In this document: positions 11,624-22,364 of the stretch, in pieces | Layout: the number at the start of each line of letters is the position of its first letter | Position numbering within the stretch: position 1 is the first letter of the stretch | Source: Guyanagaster necrorhizus | Lineage: Eukaryota > Basidiomycota > Agaricomycetes > Agaricales > Physalacriaceae | Reading direction: 5' to 3' | Assembly (NCBI RefSeq): GCF_019112545.1 | Contig: NW_025064884.1 | Coordinates: 434,001 to 498,000, forward strand | Length of the DNA stretch: 64,000 nt | The notes under the pieces: generated by a model | The model's input: only the letters and a program-made list of their open reading frames with translations | The model's database searches: none | Told to the model about the DNA's origin: nothing | Made by a program: the position numbers and the translations under genes

Positions 11624-13607
11624 CATTTATCTTATTTTTTTTCTGTTTTCTCACATTGCTTTGTTCTCGTTCATTTCCGTTCATTGCATCAACTTATCTC
11701 TTATCATCTCTCCGCAAGCATTCCTACATCTCATCTTGTCTTCTTCCTGCTTCAGTTAACCTTGTACGAGCATGGACCATATCACCTATACCTCCGCTCA
11801 TCATACCTCCAACCAGCATACTTGCTCAAAGAGAGATCGGCAATCTTATTTGTTTGCATTGTATCACTAACACAGGAATTTTACTTACCTCTCGGGTTCA
11901 TTGTCCGTCATTTGCACATGTTATGGTTGTTACATTAGTCTATATACTTATAAATCCATTTACATGCATCTGTATGTTGCGGGCAATACATGTGTTCCAG
12001 GGAAATGAACTCGTTTCGATTGACCTTGTGGGCGCTTGACAATTCATGGATTCATCATGATACATGATGCCTCTTGGTGATGGCCGCGTCTATTTACGGT
12101 CCCTCTTGGACCCACACCCTGAACGTGGTGGGGGGCATGAAGTCCCCTGTCAATGCACAGAAGACTGAATATCTTGAAACTGCACCGGCTGAGGTGCTAG
12201 ATCATTGTGTCAACAGCCACGAATCTGCCGGCACTATCAAAATTACAACAGCCATCATATATCTCGAACACATGTTCTCATAACAGCATCAGAACTCCAT
12301 TTATTGTCTTGCTTCGTAAATCATTGCTGTACCGTTTTCCCCGAGTTGTCAGGGAGTTGTTATTCTTTGCCCTTGTCACTTATGAAACCGTGGACCCACG
12401 TACTAATCACATTCCATTAGAACTAGATCGCATCTCATGAGCCAGTACAACCCACAAGGGTCCTCCTAATGTCCATTTTCTGATTGATACTCGTCAGTCA
12501 CTATGACGAAGGCACGTCTTTCCATGCCACCAAGGGGTGAGATCCGAACATCTCCAGGCGATGCTGTGCGTTCTCACACCAAAAAACCGTACTCGTACCA
12601 CTCTTTCCCTTCTTCTGGGGTCCTTAATAGGTACTTCCCTGTCAAACTAGTCTGGCTGTTCCGAATTTCTGTGTATAATAGCCAGGACCCATATGTATCT
12701 TATCGCAACGCCAGTATATAAATGTTTTTCGCACCCGAGGTCATTAGTAGCATGCTATCAGAGGTCTGCTAGTTTCGATTTGGATGCCGATGATTGGCCG
12801 ACGTAGCCCACAGCTTTCAGCATTCTGACGGCAGCGCCACAGAAAGAACGTTAACCAGAAATGACTCGACTATTTTAACAGTCCAAAGGGGAAGGATATA
12901 TAGAGACGGGCCTACGAAGAGGTGTCACGGGCTGTAGTGGCGGTCGGATATCCTTATCTTCGCAATATCATGTAGAAGCTGAGAAGAAGGGAGGGAAATC
13001 AGACTCCGGAAAGGGGCGACCCTACCAATGATCATCTAGGAGGAGGGAAAGCGCTGAAAGAAAATGCCCAAGAAGGCTATCGAGATAGAAGCGCATAGCA
13101 ATGTAAGGCGACTACGACCAAATTTAAAGCTGGAAGTTAAGCTCTTGACGCGTGGCTAAATAGGCAAAAACTGATATGAATCCCCAGGATATCGCAAGGA
13201 ATTAAAGCAGCAAAATCAATGCTGTCAGCCGCACCATGACCAGTGCAGAAGATGATACAGAATGAACCAGAGTGGGAGAGAGGAAATGCGCGATTCCAGA
13301 TCGACAGACTGCCAACAGAAAGACACAACAGACTTGCTGCAATAGAACGGGCACAGCAATTCAAACAATGGAGTCACGGTGGGTAACAGGGATATTGAAT
13401 ACATGATAAGCGAACAAAAGGGCAAAGCACCGATGGAACTGGTTTTGTGAATGGTCAAGGAGATGGAGATAATCGAGGCAGGAGTCAAGAAAAAGTCATC
13501 CGTGGCACGTGACACTGCAATTAATGGAAAGAAATAATTTAATAAAATAACTACTCGGCAGCGGAGTCTGAAAACCACCGTTTACCGTCATCTTCCACTC
13601 AGATATT
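11624..13607. other. Intergenic region, no supported gene
   Basis: Two kilobases. The first 400 bp are T/C-rich and look like cyclin 3' UTR. Frames at 13137-13578 on the minus strand lack a motif. Two C/D-like or tRNA-like folds were looked for and not found. Confidence 0.4.
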
Positions 13608-15721
13608 ATGGCTTTTGGCCTTACGATTGGAACAGAGCGTGCTGCTGCTTTGGAGGTGCGATTAATCAGTTGCGGTACGCTTTATGTGCTTTCTAACTTA
13701 TCCATTTCAACAGCGGGCAATCCAACATGAGCTTACGACGAGGGGCTACAGCCCTGAAGGAGGTGCGTAGTCTGGTGGCAAATAACAAGACCCAGGACCT
13801 GATGAGGCCAATGACAGACAATGTTATGGCAGAGTACATCACCATCATGATAATAAACAATAAGACCTCCGGTGCGCTCTTTGTTTCGGTATCGTGTTGC
13901 GTCAGCTAACACCAAGTTTGAACTAGCTCAAGTAACAGCTGAACTGGAAGATCGTGGGTTAAATTTTTTCCTGCTGTCCATATATATAGACCTGACCACT
14001 TTTCGATAGTAATTGGGTCAGATTTTGGTACGCCTTTATGTTGTTGGCCTTGGCCGTTATCACACTCAATTTGACCTCAGACCACTCGTTTACCGACTGG
14101 CTCTTCCAGGAAGCAGCCAAGGGTGCGACCAGTCCCGACACCATACCCTCTGAACCCCCCTCTTCTGAGGAAACATCCGACCCAGCGCCAGTGGCAACCC
14201 AAAGTGTGGCTCCCGAGTCATCGCGGCGGCCACCAAATTCTGGACGGAGCGGTCTCTATCATCAAGCTCTATCTCAAGCTCTTCCTTCTACAGCACAAAA
14301 GCGCAGCGCTCCTGCCCGGTCACCTTCGCCAAGCCATCCAAGTAAAATAAGACGAACCGATGTCCCCACGGGTCCGCGAGCCATGCTCCGGGAAGGTCCT
14401 TCTCCAAACTCGCGGAGTCTTTTAGACCGTGTAGGTGGTAGGAACGGTCCGACGCAGAATGGTTATAGCCAAGACGACATCCAAGCGCGGATAGACAACA
14501 TCACCAACACTCCCGACGCAAATATGATGATGGCTGCTGGATTCCCTGGTATGAATGGCATGGACATGAACGCCATGGCGGCTTCAGGAATGGGGAACCC
14601 TCTGATGCTTCAAGAACTGATGATGAACCAAATGGCACTCATGGCTCAGATCAGCGGGATGATGGGTCCCGGTCAGTTTAATGCGCCCAGTTTTCCGATG
14701 CAGAACGGCATGTCTGGGGACATGAACATGTTCCAGAATGGTGGTATGAATGGTTTCCAAAATGGTCCTCAGGGGATGAATGGAAACACGAGAGGGCGAG
14801 GTAGTGGTCGGGGACGAGGAAACGGACGAGGCAGGGGTGGCCACACGCCATCGCTATCCGGCCCAAAATCGGCGGAAGGCATTTCAGAAGCAGAATCAGC
14901 ACAGCAGGTACCTATCGCTGTGCCTACCCCAAGTCTTGCGACACAGTCCAAGTCCATACACGTTGCAGCTTCATCGGGTGCGTCTCAGCAGCAGCTTGGG
15001 TATGTGTATCCCGAACGACCTCAATCACCTACTCTGTGCAAATTTGGCCTCAAGTGTACGAACCCACATTGCCGGTGGACGCATCCTTCGCCAGTCGCCA
15101 CCGTTGAAAGTGGTGTGGTGACGAGTACAGAAGCTTGCGAGAAGGGCAAAGACTGTAAGGATAAAGATTGTGTGAAAGCGCATGTCAGTCCAGCAGTGCT
15201 GACGGCCAAAGGTGCGAATATGTTGCTCATTTTTATACTGCGTTATTGAGTGGAATCAAGATCATCCCCCGTCAGTTGCACCTGTCTTGCAACCCTCGCA
15301 TCATCATCCTTCGTCGGTGGCCTGCCGGTTTGGCGCTGCTTGTACGCGCCCGAACTGTACTTTCTCCCACCCCCCTCGCCCGTCAAATAACTTGAGCCAT
15401 TTTGCTCAACAATGCCGGTACGGTGCAGGTTGCACCCGAGCGACGTGTCAATTCCAGCATCCCGAAGGACGCGTTCTACCGACTTCATTCCATCGCGGGC
15501 TCTCGACATCTGCGCCATTGGTTACTGTCCAGGCACCAGAGGCTGGCTCTATGGGAGGACCTAGTCCACACAAAAGTGTCAAGTTTAGTAACACGGCCGC
15601 GGTGAAGGAGAAATTGGAGAGGCTTGAGGAAGAGAAGAACCGAGTAGAGAAAGGCCTGAAGTTGAAGGAAGCCGAAGCCGCGAGCAAGGAGTCTAAATCC
15701 CAAGTCGAAATCACTGCTTGA
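13608..15721 (+). CDS. NAB2-like nuclear poly(A)-RNA-binding CCCH protein
   Basis: Seven exons (13608-13655, 13714-13762, 13818-13871, 13927-13953, 14010-14027, 14081-15211, 15276-15721) encode 590 residues. The N-terminus, split over five tiny exons, reads MAFGLTIGTERA, AIQHELTTRGYSPEGDN, MAEYITIMIINNKT, VTAELEDLIGSDF, FTDWLFQEAAKG: the PWI-like domain of Nab2 that contacts the export machinery. A Met/Gln/Asn-rich stretch (about 170-260) and an RG-rich patch follow. The C-terminus has at least four C-x5-C-x4-C-x3-H or related fingers (CKFGLKCTNPHCRWTH, CEKGKDCKDKDCVKAH, CRFGAACTRPNCTFSH, CRYGAGCTRATCQFQH), which in Nab2/ZC3H14 bind poly(A). A coiled-coil of about 45 residues ends the protein. 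Yeast Nab2 has seven fingers; only four are clear here. Role inferred: mRNA poly(A)-tail length control and export. Confidence 0.88.
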
Positions 15722-16130
15722 AACTTCTCCTTTACTCATCGTTGGTACGATTCTCCTTCTCGCACATGAACGTACATCTCAAAGAATTTTCAGGCACCCG
15801 TCTTATCAACCTTAAAGTAGCACAGTGTATTTTCTTTGTATTGTTGCCATCACCGTCTTTTAAATATTTTTCCCGTTTCTCCATTCTAGTATATACATCT
15901 ACTTACATATCGTAGCGTAGCTGTCGATATAAGGCAGATGGGAGGGGTGAAATTAAATGTTTTTGGCTGGAGGCTCGCAAAAAAAATAGGCGATGCCCCA
16001 TGCCCACACTCCACAGATGAAAATAGCTAGTGAATTGTGCAAAGAAAAAGATCAAGAACACGACACCTTCGAATGCGATATTTAAACTTCGAAATCAAAA
16101 AGCCCTATCAAATAGAACGTCGATATCTCT
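15722..16130. other. Convergent 3' spacer
   Basis: Lies between the stop codons of the NAB2-like gene and the minus-strand membrane-protein gene. A/T-rich, with tttttct and atttaaa tracts suited to two 3' ends. No gene. Confidence 0.6.
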
Positions 16131-16689
16131 TTATTTCTTCCGTTGAAATGACCGCATGAATACCCTTCGGAGAGGGTCAACGACCATCCGGGAAGATGCA
16201 GGTGAAAGGTATAGCGATAGTCCAATTCGAACAGGAAGGAAAGCCTGTTGCCGTTCAGAATGGCAACAAGAATACGGATAAAGGCCTTACTTTGGTGACA
16301 CCATAAGCGAAGACAGCATTGGCTATGTCGCCAGCAAGATGTTCTGGTAGATACGTTGGGCTTTCCGTCTTATTCGTACTGCCCTTCTTCTCCAGTCCAA
16401 ATATCCCGTATTGTTGACCAACTCTTTGCGCCCAAACGGTTCCTTCCTGCACCCATGTCTTCACCTGTTGTCGGGCCCATCCAGCGGGTTCATCATCGGC
16501 TGCGACAGTATCAACGACGCGTTCTCCAACCCCGAAAGCGCGAGCCGCATAGAATACACCCGCAAAAGATGCAATAGCAGTGATTTCGTGTAAGATAGCA
16601 AAAGAAACGAGCAGAGACGATAACGGGGCACCTGTACGCGCAGAAATGACACCGAGAGCAGACTTGTAGGAAGATAACCGTCCGGCCAT
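16131..16689 (-). CDS. FAM210/DUF1279-like mitochondrial membrane protein
   Basis: Two exons (16689-16291 and 16244-16131) with a 46-nt intron give 170 residues. The N-terminal part contains ISARTGAPLSSLLVSFAILHEITAIASFAGVFYAARAFG, a hydrophobic hairpin after an Arg/Thr/Gly entry that resembles the DUF1279 domain of FAM210-type inner-membrane proteins. A second hydrophobic stretch, GDIANAVFAYGVTKAFLPVRIGLSLYLSPASSR, follows near the C-terminus, which ends in a basic tail. Function in fungi is poorly known; a mitochondrial location is inferred from the family. The start ATG is 44 bp from that of the divergent neighbour. The homology call is from pattern memory only. Confidence 0.65.
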
Positions 16690-16733
16690 GGACGTAAAAA
16701 AATGGCAACTCCAAGTTCCCACGGTATGGTCCT
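16690..16733. promoter_or_regulatory. 44-bp gap between divergent start codons
   Basis: The start codons of the minus-strand membrane protein and the plus-strand unknown gene are separated by 44 bp. This is too short for two ordinary promoters, so each gene's promoter or leader probably lies inside the other's coding region. Confidence 0.6.
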
Positions 16734-18135
16734 ATGCTCCGTTCACGTCTCGTTGACCGTGTTGTCTGTCCATCGCGCAGGTACAGTGCGATCGCCAACA
16801 ACAGTAGAGAACCTAGCGTGAAGCTACAGCTCAGCAGACAAGCCTGGTCGTTGCTACGTACCCCAGACGGGCGGGGCGCCGTCGTAAAATCATGGAGGAT
16901 TTTCGATTCAATGGCAGAGGCCTATGCTCTCCTTCGTGCTGTAGAGGAGAAATATGGCCCTATTCACGAGTATTGGTTCCAAAAGGTACTTTTTCCTGTT
17001 GTTTCGGTACCCGCACACTTGATATACACCGATGCTAGGACCAAGAGGACCCTTCAAAATACACTTCTGTCATTCGTGTGCAGTTTAAAAATGCGGAATC
17101 TTTACAGGATATCACGTTCTCTCCCCAGCCGTTGCACACCGTCGCTCCAATAGTCCCGGTACGCCCTGGAGGAATTGGGCTGGATGATTTGAAAGGACTC
17201 CTCGCACCTCGTGCACTAATGCAGAAATCAACGGATGGGACGGAGCCAATGCCTGATATTGGGGAAGGCGAAAGAGTCATGGATGCTAGCATCTCCAAGG
17301 CCGGCATGTCTTTTATTTTGCCTTCCTCAGGTCCACCCAGACTCATGGTTCACCTCGTACAGCTCAGCCATTGTATACGCCTGGAATTTCGATAAACCGA
17401 AAAATTGTTCCACGGAATATCAAGGCCATCTATGACTGGGGAGGCTTTTTCCCTCTGGAGCCACTACCTGAAGGCGCTCCGCTAACGACCGACCACCCAC
17501 ACATGCGGATGGCTCTGCAGCGGTGGACGTATGACTTGAATTTCCGACCACCACCTAATTCTGACAAATCCGACGCGCAGAAAAGGGTGACACCTCATAG
17601 TGGCTACACCCGGACGACGCGTCGAGAGGCTCCACCAGTTCCTCAGGCGCCAATTTTTCATGCGCCAGTGGAGTCTCCTTCTTCCCCTCCTCCCTCTTCC
17701 TACCGGCCAGTACCTGCTCCTGTAGTCAAGAAATCTCGTGAACCATGGGATCCTCTTCCTAAGCCTGTACCACAACAAGCTACAGCGACGGCGGACGCAG
17801 CACCGGTAGAAGTAGCAACGCAACGCACCCAGCCGTCACCACCACCTAGTCCAGTCCGGAAGGCGGCTCCCTCTCCAGTCAGCCTACCTGAAGCTGCAGA
17901 TATTCCGTATATCGATCTTCCACCCGTAGTAACGAGGAGGGATAGAAAGGCTCGGTTGATGGCCGCCCAACAGGCTATAAATCCGACCCCAAAGACCACA
18001 AAGGCCTCTACACAACCAGTGAAGAGGCCTAAACAGAAAAAGAAGAAGGAGAAACCTGTTGAGGAGCCCCCGCCTCCCAAGGAAAGCGTTATTGAAAAGC
18101 TGAAAAAGACGTTCTTTGGTTCATGGTTCAGTTAA
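16734..18135 (+). CDS. Unknown protein, probable mitochondrial leader and Pro-rich tail
   Basis: I do not recognise this family. Exon 1 (16734-16985) begins MLRSRLVDRVVCPSRRYSA, an Arg/Ser-rich start typical of mitochondrial import signals, and is joined to 17039 by a 53-nt intron. The next junction is uncertain. Donor 17276 with acceptor 17367 (92-nt intron) gives 418 residues. A 23-nt intron 17308-17330 also keeps frame and gives 441. The folded part (about 25-165 and GGFFPLEPLPEGAPL) is followed by a long Pro/Ala/Lys-rich tail with KRPKQKKKKEKP and a final KKTFFGSWFS. The gene ends 38 bp before the convergent stop of the NFKBIL1-like gene. Confidence 0.7.
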
Positions 18136-18173
18136 CGTAGACGCCTTAATTCATTATTTAAATTATACACATT

Positions 18174-19133
18174 CTACCCATCCCCCTGCTTCATCAGGTC
18201 GTTGAGTATCCGGACGACCTGGCCCATGCCTAGTCTGACTTTCTCCTGCTCGCCAGGCTTGACAAGCTTCATCAAACGGCTCTCAAACTTGTCGGGATGG
18301 AAACGTAGGTACGTTTCACGGAGCTTATCCTTCCTCTCCTTCTTCGTCTCTTCTGAGAAAAGAAAAAGAGACACTGCTTCGGGAGTAAGGTCCTCGACCG
18401 CCACGGACGAGCGTGGTACAACGACGGGCCAGGGGATATCGTCAAAGTGGAGATGGGCAGGAGGCATGGAGAGGAGGTCCTTCCACCGAGATTCGTATGC
18501 CTGCCTTGAATGCTCCCGCCGCCAGATATCTCTATCGCGTCTCCTCTGCCGACGCTCTTCCTCCATCTGGCGCTCAAGGCGCCGACTCTCTTCTTTTGCA
18601 GCCTTCTCTCGAGCACGGCTGGCTGCCTTTTCTGCCTTGCGACGTCGTGCTTCCTCGTGTTCCTGAGCATGGGTTTTCCTGTTATAATGTCAAAGGCCAG
18701 TATGTCGATATGGGATCCTGACAGACTTGTACATCCCAGCCCGAATCCATTCTGCGTACTCCTCATCATCCATGTACCTGGGATCGAGTTTCATGAAATC
18801 GCCGTCGTCGTCGTACAGGGGCCTGGCAGAGTCACCGCCCCATCTCTTTGGGACATGTGCAAAATCGTTGAACCGCGCCTCTAACGAGTCCAGCCGTTCA
18901 TCGTCGGCGAACGCCATGGACATTCTCTCGCGAAATCGCTGCTCCTCCAGTTCAGCCTGGATTGCATCGTAGTCGGGTTTGTAGGATGATGGACCTGGGT
19001 CGTCGTCGGTGCTCCAATCGTCGTCTGGGTGAACAGTAGTCGCCTCTTTGCGGTTGTGCTGTTTCTTCTGTCGTTTGCGTTCTCGACGAGCGGCTTGCTC
19101 CTCTGGAGTGCGCTTGAGGTGCAATTTTGGCAT
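18174..19133 (-). CDS. NFKBIL1-like protein with J-domain-related C-terminus
   Basis: Two exons (19133-18727 and 18678-18174) with a 48-nt intron give 303 residues. The N-terminus is basic and acidic by turns (RRERKRQKKQ, DDDWSTDDD). A long Arg/Glu-rich helix follows (about 140-205). The C-terminus has RETYLRFHPDKFESRL with the His-Pro-Asp core, then VRLGMGQVVRILNDLM. This RxHPDKF plus VVRxLN pattern is that of animal NFKBIL1 (IkBL), a nuclear protein linked to splicing control, and related fungal proteins. Ankyrin repeats of the animal protein are absent. Tandem with the SAP-domain gene (38 bp between start and upstream stop) and tail-to-tail with the previous gene. Confidence 0.75.
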
Positions 19134-19171
19134 ACAAGTTGCATACAAGAGTGATCAAATACAAGTACAAA

Positions 19172-20124
19172 CTACTTCTTTGACTTTGCCTGTTTAGCCT
19201 TCCCTTTGGCCGGTTTTCCTTTCAATACACGATTCGTTGGACTTGTATAATGCACAGTCTCCGAATAGCTGATATTCTCGTGGAACCATTCTCTCCACTT
19301 TTTCGCAGCCCCGGGGGCCATAAAAGCACTCCCATCAACCAACGTCCTGTCTTCCTTCATGGGGACGATCAGCATTTCTTCAACCACCTCCCGGACGTGC
19401 GCGTGGTGTGCCAGCTCAGGTTGCATATTGATCACGTTCTTCTGCATTCCATTGATGAGCTTGAACAGCTCAACAAGCTCTTGGTGTCGTTTGCTGTTGT
19501 TTTCTGCGTGGTGCCCGAGTTGTCCTCTCACGTTTACCTGCATGGTGTTGGGGGAGTCTTCGTCGACGTGGACTGCAGTATCTACGGGTCGCGCGCGCGA
19601 TTTCTTGTCCCGGGCCGCTGCTTGGATGGGCCGTGCCACTGATTTGTCGGGCTCAGCCACTCGTCGACGTTCTATAGGAAGATAAGAACCAAAAATATGC
19701 TACGAACTGGAATTACTGACTTGGTGGAGGCGCAGGACCCTTCTTGTTCGTGGCAACTACAGGGGCACTCTTTGTCCGTGATGAAGCTTTGGGGGGTTGT
19801 GGAGTCTTCGCGTCGCCACCTCTCTTTCGCTTATTCGCATTGGATTCGGCAGGACGTTCTTTTGGTTCGATGTCTGCAGTAGCGGGCCTTCCAGACGCTC
19901 AGAAAAAAGTTCAACATAGTGAGTGATGTAAACTACTTACAATACAGCCAACAACTTGTTGATGATAACTTTGGTACCCAGATTAGCCCGAATTCCATGT
20001 TCCTACGAGGAAAAAATGAGACGCTGGAAAAAGTCAAGAATATTGCAATACGAACTTTTGCGAGAATCTGGAGGTCCTGTCTAGTCAAGGACTCGAGATG
20101 ATCTTGGCTGAGTTTCTGAGTCAT
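19172..20124 (-). CDS. SAP-domain nuclear-type protein
   Basis: Four exons (20124-20056, 20002-19941, 19887-19721, 19671-19172) encode 265 residues. Splicing restores DHLESLTRQDLQILAKEHGIRANLGTKVIINKLLAVL at residues 9-45, a SAP motif (two helices that bind A/T-rich DNA or RNA). A basic, Pro/Lys-rich linker with NKRKRGG and PKRRRV, likely nuclear-localisation signals, follows. The C-terminal 130 residues contain a helical segment (HHAENNSKRHQELVELFKLING, positions about 145-166) and end in a Lys-rich tail. I do not know a named orthologue. A role in chromatin or RNP organisation is inference from SAP and the basic signals. Divergent from the next gene. Confidence 0.75.
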
Positions 20125-20558
20125 AATTTCGACTTGTGTCGCTGAAATGTATGCGGGTAGGTGAAGGGAAGTAAAATGTGGGATAGCATTGGATCTGTTG
20201 TTATAATTATTTCAGCCATACATCTGACAGATATGGTGGTCCAAGGTGACAACAAAGGAACGGCAATCACGAGGCACAGACAAAACGGTCGAAACAATGC
20301 AAGAACAAAAAACCGTTATTGTTCGCTGAACATGACCATCCTTATCTCTGGAAAATAATACATTGGAAACGATTTTCAAACCAATGTTATTGGGTTTGTC
20401 CTGCCCTTATATTTTGACCTTACTGCTCGCGGGGCATTACATTTTGAACTTCTTCATCCTGCTACCACTTAGCACCCTGTTTACTAACTTCTATCACTAT
20501 CATCACATCTATATGGTGCGTTCAACAGCTCATCGTGTCCATAGTCTCGGTGTTCAAC
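20125..20558. promoter_or_regulatory. Divergent promoter region
   Basis: A 434-bp region between two start codons. It is A/T-rich in the middle and contains pyrimidine stretches just before 20559. No canonical TATA box stands out. Confidence 0.5.
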
Positions 20559-22033
20559 ATGTCCATCTTACAGGCCAGACTTGGACGATCAGCTGCAATC
20601 AAGGAGGCGACGGCTCTACGCGCTGCATTTCGAAGGTCTCCGAGACAATTTTCGAAATCCCCCAGCTCCAAACGAAGGTCGAGGGCGAGAGGAACCACTA
20701 ACGTTGAATCCGCTGCTCTGGAGGCTGTTGAGGAGACCGCCGAGTCTTCCGAGAAGCAGCGTATCGATTTAGGCGCAGGTCCTCCAGTGTCCAAGAGCTC
20801 CAAAGCATTGGCACAGGCAACCGTAACCAAAGACTTGGAGCCTCGCAAGCTTTCCCCTCTCGGGAGCACTGCGATCAAGGAGTCCGCCAGCGGCTCTCCG
20901 TCGATGCCCGTGCGACGTTCCAAGGCGGCGTCTGTCACGGTCAAGACGAAGGCGAAGGGAATTGTCCCTCTGAAGACTGCCAAGAAGACCGCCGCGGTCG
21001 ATAGTCAACCATCTGTCAACGATGACTCGGCGGCTAAAGGTCTGCCTCATGTATCCGCGGTGGACAAGGGCAAGAGAAGGCAGGTCGAAACTCTGGAGGT
21101 TGTCAAGGAAGGTGCGGAAGGTAGAGATTATTCACCGCTTACATCGACCTCCAAAGCGAAGGGCAAGGGGAAGATCATTGAGGATGTCATTGAAATTGTA
21201 GACGAGAGTACGTGCATTTGGTCTGTCGTTTCCAACCGGTATCTAATCATCCCGTAGGTGAAAACACGGCAGTCAAACCCCTTCGAGCAAAAAAGGGCAA
21301 GCCAAGGCCAATAGAACCTAATGATCCAGAGGGTGAGAAGCCTTGGTCCACTCATTCGGTCAACTTTCCTGATCATTTCGTAGCTCAAGTTCTCGATCCC
21401 AGCGAGATAATCCCAAAGATGAATGCACTAGTCAAAGAGGACATCGCCGATCTAAACATGATCAATCAGCTCCAGAGTACTGTTAACCGAGTCATACAGG
21501 ACGCTACCGGCATACTCGAAGGGTGTCGCAAGGAGACGCTGTTCCGAACTCGCTTGGAGACCTTTTTGCGATACTCTGTGTTCAATAATAATGCAGAGTC
21601 AAAGGCTCGCGGAGGACCGTCCAGTCCCAGAGGAAGGCTTGATACCGGGTGGACTTTGGATGAGATGTGGTCCGGTGGAGCGGTTCTCATCGAAGATCCC
21701 GGATATGAGTGGAGGCTTGCCGATGAAGATGAGGAGGAACAGTTTTGGGAGCTTGACGACAAGGAAATTAAGAAGATTATAGATAAGGTGATGCCTCAGG
21801 ACTCCAGCGAGTGAGTTTTCTTTGGACCTTGTTTTTGATTTTTGACCTGGCATCGTATTGGTAGGGAAGAATCAGGAAGCAGTTCAGAAGAAGAATCGGG
21901 AGACGATGAGTTGGGAGATGAGGAACAAGTGTCGGACGATGAGCCTGCCAGCGAGCAGTCGTCATCCTCGCGTAAGCGTTCTCGTGATAACGAGGAAACG
22001 ATAGCGCACCCTGCTCGTCGCATAAAAGTATGA
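20559..22033 (+). CDS. Unknown charged nuclear-type protein
   Basis: Three exons (20559-21207, 21258-21810, 21865-22033) give 456 residues; no family recognised. Residues 1-220 are low-complexity, rich in Ala, Ser, Lys and Val, with basic clusters (SSKRRSRARG, KAKGKGK). Residues 225-405 look folded: KPWSTHSVNFPDHFVAQVLDP, then a helical region with TGILEGCRKETLFRTRLETFLRYSVF and TLDEMWSGGAVLIEDPGYEWRLADEDEE. The C-terminus is acidic and Ser-rich (EESGSSSEEESGDDE) and closes with a RKRSRDNEE/PARRIKV basic patch. This composition suits a chromatin-associated protein, but that is inference only. It shares a promoter region with the SAP-domain gene. Confidence 0.75.
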
Positions 22034-22364
22034 TAGCGAAGTCAGCGATCCTACGCAGGAAATTATCTTTCGCTACTTACCATTTATTGCAAAGTACTGC
22101 AGGCGGTTAGACGGTATTCCATGTCATGTTTGTATTCAACAGGAGGTACATAGACGCGCAGCAGCTCTATCGCTGTTGACGAAAATATCTATGTAAATAA
22201 TCCCTCGGTGCGATCACATTTATATGAGCGTTACAGCTGTTGGCTTTCTGCTTGGCAGTACCACGTGCATGGGCCAGATGCTTGGAGCTTGCGATGATGG
22301 CTGCATGTTCTCCAATCCAAAAGTTTTCTAGACTGCAGTGGCGCTCAGCACTCTTCTGCCTTCA
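22034..22364. other. Intergenic spacer
   Basis: 331 bp between tandem genes; nothing recognised beyond likely 3' UTR and promoter sequence. Confidence 0.5.
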
